From the NCBI GenBank assembly GCA_026874595.1, contig CM049310.1, forward strand, positions 80,963,056 through 81,027,055: 64,000 bases of DNA. Reading direction: 5' to 3'. Shown in pieces: positions 55,637 through 64,000 of this stretch; position 1 is the stretch's first letter, and every line of letters starts with the position of its first letter. The position numbers and the translations under genes were made by a program. The notes beneath the pieces were generated by a model. The model searched no databases and was not told the origin of the DNA. It saw nothing but the letters and a program-made list of their open reading frames with translations. This DNA comes from Sipunculus nudus (Eukaryota > Annelida > Sipuncula > Golfingiida > Sipunculidae).

Positions 55637-56800
55637 TTATACAACCGTTGTTGATTGATGAAGTTTTCCGTTCAAATTCGGTTCTATCTGCGTTTGCAGT
55701 GTCTTTTTTGTACTGCTGTTGGTCAGAGAGCGTTTGCGCATGCTCCCGGAAGTTGTTGTGAAGCGGGTTCCTCGTGTAAAAACAGCTTTCATTTCCTCAC
55801 GGAAACCATGGCTACAGATACAGTATAAATACAGATGTATCGCGTGGTTGAGCAGCGAGAAGCATTCTGTGACATAAACGGCGGCGCGCAGACCCCCATT
55901 TCCCTTCCCACTGGAAGGCGCGAACCAAAGCGGAAGCCACGTGATCGTATAGGGCAACCGCATTATGATAAAGGAGAAGGCCACCGTCAGAAGCAAAACA
56001 GTCATGTGACGTTCGCCTTTCTTTCTTGCTACACTCGCAGAAGTGTCTTGTCTCTTTAACAGTTGCTTGCCGGACCGAACGAACACACACACAGTCCAGA
56101 TGGATAGCACGGTAATAACGATGCTTGCGACGATATCACAAAGCACTATGTCAACAATAGTCACTCCCGTCTGGTAAACATCCTCCTCGGCGATGTAACA
56201 GCCTCGTAAAGAGGCGGAGATGTTGGTGGCGTACACGCTAGCGATAAACGACGACACAACGATGAGAGCAATCTGAATGATGGCCGCCTTTTTGGATATG
56301 AATTTGAGAATTTTTGGACTCAGCGGGAAGACAACTGCCACGAACCTATGTACACTTATACAGACCACGATGAACGTCGCTATACACCGTACCACGTATT
56401 TCAAATACAGAACGGCCGTGCAAGACATGTCAGTGGCCGGGATGGTGACATTTACAGGCGGGCATTGCGACTCGTTTTGATCTTGGTCCGCTTGTTGACG
56501 CAGAAGATTAGCAACAGTCTGTGTCATCAATACCAGGTTGTCAGCCACGGCAAGCACCATCAGAAACAAACCGGAAACTGATTTGCGCATGCGCTTGGAG
56601 AATCCCAGTACCACTAAAATGATGATGTTACTGAGCAGTCCGAAACAACATATGACGTAGAACGCATAATATCTGAAGCAATGAGCTCTGGCTGCAGGCA
56701 TTGTCGGCATGTTGTTGCGAGCATAACCGTAAATAACTTCTAAAGTCGTACTGTCTGTTGGGGGTGTCGCTATCGTGGAATTGCTCACATTAGCCATCAT
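55637..56800 (-). CDS. Class A (rhodopsin-like) GPCR, receptor 2
   Basis: A 387-residue intronless frame from an ATG at 56800 (a second ATG follows at once) to a TAA at 55637. Seven hydrophobic segments at about residues 44-66, 77-99, 127-150, 172-191, 212-241, 265-290 and 304-328. TM2 has D87. C127 and C201 would form the TM3-ECL2 disulfide. The TM3 motif is HRF (151-153) instead of DRY, and TM7 reads HLYLY (322-326) in place of NPxxY. Sequons are at N4, N7, N117 and N193. The C-terminus ends T-V-V, a possible PDZ ligand, and is Ser/Thr-rich. It shares long motifs with receptor 1 and with the broken copy at 60.1 kb. The ligand is unknown. Confidence 0.95.
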   Translation of the reverse strand: MMANVSNSTIATPPTDSTTLEVIYGYARNNMPTMPAARAHCFRYYAFYVICCFGLLSNIIILVVLGFSKRMRKSVSGLFLMVLAVADNLVLMTQTVANLLRQQADQDQNESQCPPVNVTIPATDMSCTAVLYLKYVVRCIATFIVVCISVHRFVAVVFPLSPKILKFISKKAAIIQIALIVVSSFIASVYATNISASLRGCYIAEEDVYQTGVTIVDIVLCDIVASIVITVLSIWTVCVFVRSGKQLLKRQDTSASVARKKGERHMTVLLLTVAFSFIIMRLPYTITWLPLWFAPSSGKGNGGLRAAVYVTECFSLLNHAIHLYLYCICSHGFREEMKAVFTRGTRFTTTSGSMRKRSLTNSSTKKTLQTQIEPNLNGKLHQSTTVV

Positions 56801-57091
56801 TCAGACATCATGGGAATTCGCTGGACTCATCGTCTGTTTGAGCTTGACCTTCAGCCCGTATTCAGTTTAAACAACACCTACAAGTCAGCCACACCGGGAG
56901 CCGGAAGTAGATCTGAAATAAACAAAAAGAACCATGCCGGCTAACTGAAGATTCAAGTTTTTACATCCGGATTCACATACCTGTATGGTGTGATTTTAAT
57001 AGAATATTACATAAAATTAAGAGTGAAACTTTAATCATTTACTAAACCCTTAACATTAACAGTAAACCAGACATGTACTATTTAAACTTAC
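56801..57091 (-). promoter_or_regulatory. 5'UTR exon, acceptor and short intron of receptor 2 (candidate)
   Basis: TTTTTGTTTATTTCAG on the minus strand puts the acceptor AG at 56914-56913, so the coding exon would start at 56912. A donor-like GG|GTAAGTTT lies at 57092-57086, implying an intron of about 180 bases. The upstream exon end reads CCAAAAAGG. A farther donor, CCAGCG|GTAAGTATC, lies at 57360. Confidence 0.5.
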
Positions 57092-58210
57092 CCTTTTTGG
57101 AACCGACTCAATATTTTCTCTTCCTCGAGTCCTGATAGCCATTACTCCAACGAAGAACTCACCAAATACAAGTGTATATAGAATTTGGGGCGACGAAACC
57201 CTGTCTTAATTATGCCATTTTATCTAGATTAATCGGTCAACCGCAGACAATTATGTTACTGTAAATTGTACATTTGATACTTCAATATGTGAACATTAAA
57301 TGATAATGATGTTTACATAGATTGACATTAATTATTTTTTGTTAGTAATATGATACTTACCGCTGGTCGGTGACAATGTAGAGCTGATATTGAGGTGTGA
57401 TTCTTGATACAATGATACTTAGGTCCTGACCCCGGATGACTCAGCTATAACCGGACATTACCCACCGGGCTCCAACAATACTTGTACTATATAGCAATCC
57501 TGGTTTACCCGGAGCAACGCAAAGTTCCCGGTTATCCAGTCGGCATCTGTAAGGCGCAGTCACATACCAACACAGTCTTTGTTTATCGGTACAAATATTT
57601 ATTATTCTTCTTTCTCACAACAACAAAACAAGTTACGGACTTTATCCTACTCATAAAACATTCGTCATGTTCACCTGATAGATTATTGATTTAAGTTACC
57701 CCTACTCCTGAAACTCTTCATTGATTTGGGAATACTTTCTACCGAATCTTATCATAGAATCTCCCATACACACTTTGCGTCACCAGAAGCACATACATTA
57801 TCCAATAAAATCGCTTTTTTATAATATGTACAATATTACAGATACAGCAGCTACTGAAGAAGATGTAAACAATAAATATGAAGTTTATCAATGAATAATT
57901 AATTGATTCCCCTTGAATAAACTAAAGAACCAAAGATTATGATAGTATGTATCATAGACATTGTTTAAGGTGTATGGGGTAATCGTCGACATGACTGACT
58001 ACAAAAGATCTTCAAGATGTTTCCCTTGTGACAAGGAAACAGAGCATTTATTATTGGCGTGCGAAATTAATTCCTGTGATGTTTATAGCTGTAAGCGTAC
58101 CTTCAGTGTTTATTTTCATGTCTCAGTTTAATTAATTTTGATTTTGTGTCTCAAATTCCCCTGGCTTTGCAACAGGCATGTCACGCCTGTGTTAGGGTAT
58201 AAGCCATTCT
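56949..58210 (-). repeat. Receptor-2 upstream DNA, duplicated at 62715-63855
   Basis: Long blocks match the 62.7 kb copy: CTGAAGATNCAAG, GTATGGTGTGATTTTAATAG, AAACCAGACATGTACT, CCCTTTTTGGAACCGACTCA, TAGATTGACATTAATTA, AATGTAGAGCTGATATTGAG, GCAGTCACATACCAACACAG and AAGAACCAAAGATT. Offsets drift from 5781 to 5643, largely because about 114 bases at 57425-57540 are absent from copy 2. It contains the candidate 5'UTR exons of receptor 2. Confidence 0.85.
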
Positions 58211-59033
58211 TACCTTGTCTTGTCTTGACAACCTGACCGTGTTTGTGGTGTCTTGACGATCTGACTGTGTTTTGTGGTGCCTTGACGATCTGACTGTGTT
58301 TTGTGCTGTCTTGATGACCTATCTGTGTTTTGTGAAGTATTATGTATGTTTTGTGGTGTTTTGATGACATGACTGTGTTCTCTGGTGCCTGAACGACCTG
58401 GGTGTGTTTTGTGGTGTTTTGATGACCTGACTGTGTTTTGTGATGCTTCGACGACCTGACTGTGTTTTCTCCTACCTGGATGACCTTTCTCTGTTTTGTA
58501 GCCTCTTGATGACCACACAGTGCTGTGTGCTGCCTTGACGACTTGATTCTAAGGTGGTGTCTTGACGATCACATTGTGTTTTTGGCTGCCTTGACGACCT
58601 GACCGTGTTTTGCGCTGTCTTAATGACTTACATGTGTTTTGTGCTGCCTGGGCGACGTTACTGTGTTTTTTTGTGTTGTCTTGACGATCTGGCCGTGTTT
58701 TTTTGCTGTTTTGACGACTTGACGGTGTTTCGTGCTATCTTGATGACCTGACTGTGTTTTGTGGGTCTTGATGACCTTCCTTTTTGTTGTGCTTTGATGA
58801 CCTGACAATTTGTTTTTCTGTCTTGATGACCTGTCTGTGCGTTGTGGTATCTTGACGACCTATATTGTGTGCTGTCTTGACGAGCTGCCTGTATTTTGTG
58901 CTGTTTTAGTGACCTTTCTGTGTTTTGTGCTGTGTTGATGACCTGCCTGTGTTTTGTGCTGTCTTGGTGACCTGGCTGTTTTTTGTGCTGTCTTGATGAC
59001 CGGCCTGTGATTTGTGCTGTTTTGATGACCTAA

Positions 59034-59035
<2 letters not shown>
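58211..59035 (-). repeat. 29-bp minisatellite, long array
   Basis: About 28 imperfect units of TTGATGACCTGACTGTGTTT plus TGTGCTGTC. Because 29 is not a multiple of three, all three minus frames show recurring motifs such as NTVRSSRQHKTQ and KHSQIVK. These are by-products, not proteins. The (TA)n tract at 59035-59096 ends it. Two stray units lie at 59185-59222. Confidence 0.9.
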
Positions 59036-59100
<65 letters not shown>

Positions 59101-59657
59101 CTGTTAAAACTTTGCTAAACAACTCTGTCCATTACACTGGTAAATAATATAGAGTTAAATAAATGATAACACAGAGTTGTTCGTGCTGTCTTAATGACCT
59201 GTGTTTGTGCTGTCTAGATGACATATATGATATATATATATTGAGACGGACGGACTTTACTGACGGACTGACTTTACTATAAAGAAGGACATTCCATTTT
59301 GTAAGTAAAAAATATTATCAAGATTGAAACTGAAAACAAATTATAATTAATATATAGGTGTAATATTTTCAGCCACACAAAAAATATTTACTTGTTCTAT
59401 GGAGTTCCCGCTCCCATTTTCTCGTTATTTTGTTATTATTATTTTTTTGCAAATGATGACCAGTTCTTCCTTCATGGTGTTCATATACTAGGGTTTTTTA
59501 CTCTTTCATTAATTCCATAAAAAATATAGATATTGGATAACTGAAATGAACAAATATTTAAGAACATATTTTTCCCTGTTTTTCCCCGACAGTCTTTCAA
59601 ATGTTCACCTTTTTTTTAACGCGGCTTGTAAATAATAAGATTATACAAATTCGCTCC

Positions 59658-59749
<92 letters not shown>

Positions 59750-59755
59750 TAGTGT
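59035..59755. repeat. (TA)n tracts and AT-rich DNA
   Basis: (TA)n at 59035-59096, 59225-59240 and 59656-59747. The rest is AT-rich with no gene. Confidence 0.8.
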
Positions 59756-59774
59756 TCGTAGGAATTGATTAATC

Positions 59775-59905
59775 GATTATTCCCCATTCCCCAAACGCCC
59801 TTAAAATGTCATGCGATTCGATCCGTACAGAATTGCTGTGTGTTGTGAACAAACACACGCCAACATACACAGAGACGATAATGAACACATATTCTCATGG
59901 TGGAG
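59775..59905 (-). repeat. R1 dispersed repeat, copy i (truncated)
   Basis: AATCGATTATTCCCCATTCC, CGCCCTTAAAATGTCATGCG, GTGTTGTGAACAAACACACG and ATTCTCATGGTGGAGCAA, the CA-end half of R1. Confidence 0.55.
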
Positions 59906-60084
59906 CAAGTAATTATATTTTGCAGTTTGGCATGACCAGCATAACTCTCAAATACTTCCTCTAAACTTAAAGCAACTCTTACGTCCATTTTACTTTCTTT
60001 TGACAATTTGCAAGTTTCAAAGCGCATGCGGGCAGGCCGAAAGCTATTTTATCTTTGACTTTTCCTAGATTCTGATGCCTCTAG

Positions 60085-60830
60085 ATGTCGCCCCTGAACG
60101 AGATTGATTCCGAGTTGATCCCGGCAGGTGTCGCCACCTGGTGCCTTGTCTTCTACATAAAATACTCAGTGCGCTGTCTGGCTACACTGGTCTTGTTACT
60201 GATCAGCTGGCATCGTCGATGGTCGTCGGTTTTCCACTAAATCAAAAAGTCAAGACGCTCACTTCTGTGAAATCAGTTTTAATCAAACTTGGGGCCTGTA
60301 CGATTTTGTCTCTTGTCGCAAGTGTTTACCTATAGTGTTTAGCTATTAATTCCAGTGACGGGTGCGTACCGATGGATCACGGTATTAAAGAAGCTTGCGT
60401 CACAAAACGCAAAAAAGTGTTTTGTGACGTCATTGCCAGTGTGCTAATCCTTGTGTTCTCGTTGTGGACCGTCATTATATTTGTAAGAGCCGGGGTTTCC
60501 CTGACGGATTGACAAGATTCATCGGCCAGCGACGCGAGGGGAAGGAGCGAACGTCGCATGACCATCACGTCAATCGCGGTGACTCTTTCATTTATTGCAC
60601 TGCGCATGCCCTACACGGTCACCTAGCTGGCTTCCACACTGGTTTTGACACTCTAAATCACAAAATCAACGATCAGCCACTTACGTGACGAGGTATTCTC
60701 TCTGCTGGGACACGGCATTCATTTGTATCTATATTGTATCACAGGGCGCCGTTTTCGTCATGAGAGGAGGATGGTTCTTACAAGGCCTTGTGTGAATCGT
60801 TCCGAAAACATGGCCATGCACCAAAACCCA
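60085..60830 (+). pseudogene. Broken class A GPCR, third family member
   Basis: Plus-strand frames align in order with receptors 1 and 2 from the TM2-TM3 loop to the C-terminal tail. Blocks: LVFYIKYSVRCLATLVLLLISWHR (TM3, about 60150-60225), then in another frame VVGFPLNQKVKTLTSVKSV (ICL2, about 60214-60280) and LSLVASVY (TM4), DVIASVLILVFSLWTVIIFVRAG (TM5, about 60427-60495), IAVTLSFIALRMPYTVT (TM6, about 60573-60630) and FSLLGHGIHLYLYC (TM7, about 60693-60740). Frame changes and stops lie between blocks (for example near 60238 and 60330). TM1 and TM2 are missing; R1 copy i lies where they should be. It is on the opposite strand to receptor 2. Confidence 0.9.
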
Positions 60831-60884
60831 TGACGCAAATGACTAACACAAATAAAACCACGATTGCAATCGGTGAAAGCTTAA

Positions 60885-60886
60885 AA

Positions 60887-60960
<74 letters not shown>
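60885..60960. repeat. (TA)n microsatellite
   Basis: Uninterrupted TA repeats of about 70 bases right after the receptor pseudogene. Confidence 0.9.
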
Positions 60961-61420
60961 CGACTAAATCCGTTATTTAAATGGATCCGGCAGCAGCATT
61001 TTGTAGTCTTTTTGTGTGAAACTCATGCTTATAATCACATTTGAATTTATTGAGATCCTTCAAGTCAGTTACACCCATGCAGCAGATTTTGTTCAAATGC
61101 TGTATAATCTGTAATGTTCTATATACGTGAAAAGCGTATTCTCAGTTTCTTTCGAATAAAATAAAATTTGAAAAACTGAAGCATTTGCACTAGAAAACAG
61201 ATTAAGGTTTTTTATTTTCTAAATAAGATGGCTGAATGACAATGGTTGAGCGCCACCGCCATTAGTTATCATATAAATGCAGACATACAGACATCTGGAT
61301 TATGTCTGTTACTTGGCGGGGGGTGGGGGGTGGGGGGTGGAGACTGCTGCTAGGACAGACACATTCTGAAATTCCAAAGGCATTTCTGACATTATCAGGA
61401 GATATAATGTTAATCGCCAA
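60961..61420. other. Interval with a GGGGTG-rich tract
   Basis: GGGGGGTGGGGGGTGGGGGG-like sequence at 61318-61340. No gene. Confidence 0.4.
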
Positions 61421-61424
61421 GTAC

Positions 61425-61675
61425 AGTCCTCGCCTTCGTCAGGAGGGCACGAGTTCATTCCCATTTGTGTGTGTTTCTTCACAACATTATACAGGCAGTC
61501 ATGAACGAAATCTCATGAACTTTTTGTTCTTGATCCGGAACATGATCTAGATTCAGGAAACGTCATCAATGAATATTTACAACGTACAATATGGGAATAT
61601 GGGCTGAATTAGAAAATGGCGGAGGCTTGCATTCATTAGAATAAATATTTCTAGTTCTTCTTAACTAAAGTTCAG
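61425..61675 (+). repeat. R1 dispersed repeat, copy j
   Basis: TCGTCAGGAGGGCACGAGTT, GTGTGTTTCTTCACAACATT, GTCATGAACGAAATCTCATG, GATCCGGAACATGATCTAGA, TATGGGCTGAATTAGAAAAT, GGCGGAGGCTTGCATTCATT. The middle is shortened. Confidence 0.65.
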
Positions 61676-61789
61676 AATCACAGGTTGAAAATACGAATGT
61701 GATCCAGGTGAGACCGAGTGTGCCAGCCAATTAAACATACGTATGCGACCCAGAGGAACACCCGTATGTGAGGGAGTATACCACTTGTG

Positions 61790-61985
61790 CGTGATCTATG
61801 TTACCACCAGCGTGTGAGCAAGTTGACCACCAATTTGTGTTACCAAGTTAAGCACCAGTGTATGGGCAGGTTGACAATCTGTGTGCGAGCAATTTGACCA
61901 CCACTGTACGTGGAAGTTGACCACCGTTGTGCGTTAAGGTTGACCACCAGGGAGTGATCAAATTGACAACAAACATGTAAGCTAG
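61790..61985 (+). repeat. Decayed 24-30 bp minisatellite
   Basis: Units centred on GTTGACCACCANTGTGTG recur about seven times with drift, for example CAAGTTGACCACCAATTTGT, GAAGTTGACCACCGTTGTGC and AAGGTTGACCACCAGGGAGT. Confidence 0.65.
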
Positions 61986-62094
61986 TTGTCACACCACAAG
62001 AGATGAGAAGGACTAGGTTCTAACTGTAAAACCAACTTACCAATATACGTTTTTCTGGACGGGCGCTCCATACATACAAGCACTGATGATAATA

Positions 62095-62175
62095 TGCACA
62101 GTCACTTATGGACGAACGAACCTGGAAATGTGGGCCGAATAAGTGAGTGCAAACATGGAATGTAGATTTCTATTT
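62095..62175 (+). repeat. R1 repeat fragment, copy k
   Basis: GCACAGTCACTTATGGACGA, GAACCTGGAAATGTGGGCCG and AATAAGTGAGTGCAAACATG correspond to the distal R1 core only. Confidence 0.5.
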
Positions 62176-62283
62176 TATTCTAATTTGGTCCAAAGTACTT
62201 CTTAGTCCATTTTGATGGTTTATAATATTTTTTAATTGAACCGTCTCTAATACATCTGCACCTTCTAGATTTGAAAGACAGGA

Positions 62284-62328
<45 letters not shown>

Positions 62329-62391
62329 CATATCGCTCTGGCCTAGTCTGTAGGCCATAGAGCACTTTACCCTTACAACGGAGGGTAACTC

Positions 62392-62449
<58 letters not shown>

Positions 62450-62450
62450 C
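62284..62450. repeat. (CA)n and (TA)n microsatellites
   Basis: (CA)n at 62286-62320 and (TA)n at 62395-62447, separated by about 75 bases of ordinary sequence. Confidence 0.9.
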
Positions 62451-62559
62451 GGGGTATCGAAAACGCCGGACTCATAGCGTACAGATTTTTGTGTCAATAG
62501 ATTAACCCAACACTGCACACTGCGCACAATCGGACTCGTTGGGGTTCAAAACCTGCGGC

Positions 62560-62712
62560 CCACAATCCACCGGGCTTTTAAATAATCCAGAGGGGTACGT
62601 ATAAATGTAGTGAAGGGGGTAATGTAGTACGTTCAAATATGTTAGATAAGAATTTTTTTTAAGGCAAATGACATTTACATTGGTGTTTTTGTGCTGAAGA
62701 ACTTCTCGGATC
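62560..62712 (+). repeat. R4 dispersed repeat, copy d (truncated)
   Basis: CCCACAATCCACCGGGCTTT, GGGGTACGTATAAATGTAGT, GGGTAATGTAGTACGTTCAA, ATATGTTAGATAAGAATTTT and GAAGAACTTCTCGGATCAA. It stops abruptly where the copy of receptor-2 upstream DNA starts. Confidence 0.7.
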
Positions 62713-62714
62713 AA

Positions 62715-63855
62715 CTGAAGATACAAGTTTTAACATCCGGATTAATAAGGGATCTGTATGGTGTGATTTTAATAGAATATTACATAAAACTAAAGTGAAA
62801 TTCTAATAATTCACTAAATCATTAAATTTAACAGTAAACCAGACATGTACTGTTTAAACTTACCCTTTTTGGAACCGACTCAATATTTTTTCTTCCTCGA
62901 GTCCATTACTCCAACAGAGAACTCACTAAATACAAGTTTATATAGAATTAGGGGTGTCGAAGCCCTGTCTTATTTATATCATTTTATCTAGATTAATCGG
63001 TCGGCCGCAGATAAACATTGAACTGTTAATTGTCAATTTCATACTTTACATTTCATACAATATGTGAACATAAAATGATAATGAAATTTATATAGATTGA
63101 CATTAATTACTTGTTGTTAGTAATATGATACTTACCTGTGGTTGGTTACAATGTAGAGCTGATATTGAGGTGTGATTCTGGATAGAATGATACTTAGGCC
63201 CTGACCCCTGTCTGCATCTGTAAGGTGCAGTCACATACCAACACAGTCTTTGTTTAGCGGTACATAAATATATTATTCTTCTTTCTCAGACCTTATCTTA
63301 CTCATAAACCATTCTTCATGTTCCCCTGATAGATAATCGATTAAAGTTACCCCTACTCCTGAAACTCTTCAATGCAGGATTTATGAATAATTTCTAGAAT
63401 CATATAAAAGAATCTCCCATAAAGACTTCCCGTCATCAGAAGGACATACATTATCTAATATAATTGTTTGTTTCGAAGAATATACGCAATATTACGAATC
63501 CAGCAGCTACTGAAGAAGATATAAACAATAAAGATGAAGTAGATCAATGAATAATGTATTAATTCCACTTTAAATAAACAAAAGAACCAAAGATTGTGAT
63601 TGTATGTAATATAGACATTGTTTATGGTGTATGGGGTATTCGGCGACTTGATTGACTACCTAAGATATTCAAGGTGTTTTCTTTGTGACAAGAGAACAGT
63701 GCAAAACTAGATCATATGATGTTATTATCTGTAAGCGTATCTTCAGTGCATATTTTCATGTCTGAGGGTAATTAATCGCGATTGTGTGTCTCTGTTCCCC
63801 TATTGGCTTTGAAACAGGCTTTTTACGCCTGTGTGAGGGTATATGGCCCTTCTTA
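62715..63855 (-). repeat. Second copy of receptor-2 upstream DNA
   Basis: Matches 56949-58210 in the same orientation. It keeps the CCCTTTTTGGAACCGACTCA block and a donor-like CCACAG|GTAAGTATC (GT at 63135-63134), closer to consensus than the counterpart at 57360. No receptor coding sequence lies on its gene-proximal side (62.7 kb leftwards); R4 and R1 repeats are there instead. Confidence 0.85.
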
Positions 63856-64000
63856 CCCTGTCTTGTCTTGACAACCTAACCGTGTTTTGTGCTGTCATGA
63901 CGACCTGTGTTTTGTGTTGTCTTGACGAGATGACTGTGTTTTGTGCTCTCTTGATGACCTGTGTTTTGTGCTCTCTTGATGACAAGACTGCGTTTTGTGA
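63856..64000 (-). repeat. 29-bp minisatellite, second array, cut by the window edge
   Basis: The same TTGACGACCTGTGTTTTGTG units as at 58.2-59.0 kb follow the duplicated block, showing that the array was part of the duplication. Confidence 0.9.

Noticed and set aside
58128-58808. Minus-strand frames rich in K, H, Q and S
   Set aside because: They are frames of the 29-bp minisatellite, with motifs rotating among frames; no start context or domain.

Overview
This window looks like nuclear DNA of a marine invertebrate, most likely a lophotrochozoan (mollusc, brachiopod or similar). The reasons are intronless rhodopsin-like receptors with splice acceptors just before the ATG, decayed L1/Tx1-like, CR1/Jockey-like and Ty3/Gypsy retroelements, many short inverted-repeat elements, long (TA)n, (CT)n and (CA)n tracts, minisatellites, and very low gene density. 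Species-level identity cannot be read from the sequence. Nothing prokaryotic (operons, ribosome binding sites, CRISPR) is present.

Three loci are intact and convincingly protein-coding, all on the minus strand: a class A receptor at 4-1104, a membrane-anchored class I SAM-dependent methyltransferase at 36727-37605, and a second, paralogous class A receptor at 55637-56800. A third receptor of the same family survives as a broken, 5'-truncated copy on the plus strand at about 60085-60830. A second copy of the receptor-2 upstream DNA lies at 62715-64000 with no intact gene next to it. The window therefore cuts through a lineage-specific receptor cluster shaped by duplication and decay.

Layout: 0-1.1 kb receptor 1; 1.5-3.9 kb dead LINE fragments; 6-9.7 kb dispersed repeats and a foldback element with a second element nested in it; 10.78-14.64 kb a very large (about 3.85 kb) foldback structure; 15.8-18.4 kb and 52.5-53.5 kb copies of a TGTCCGTC-bearing repeat; 19.0-19.9 kb a decayed Gypsy RT/RNase H region; 22.59-25.25 kb a 52-bp satellite with higher-order structure; 27.8-28.2 kb a recent 185-bp duplication; 28.5-35.6 kb a degenerate head-to-tail triplication of a 2-3 kb unit carrying CTCF-like motifs and a TA-flanked MITE; 36.7-37.7 kb the methyltransferase, followed by a palindromic foldback at 38.03-38.62 kb; 39-48 kb largely unannotatable DNA with small tandem duplications; 49.0-51.8 kb a decayed CR1/Jockey-like LINE; 54-64 kb the receptor-2 neighbourhood with minisatellites.

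Most of the window is non-coding. No conventional multi-gene system was found. The strongest unusual structures are the foldback elements, two insertions that can be checked against empty sites inside the window, the receptor-cluster rearrangement, and a gapless 54-codon pair of plus- and minus-strand blocks at 43.5 and 55.4 kb.
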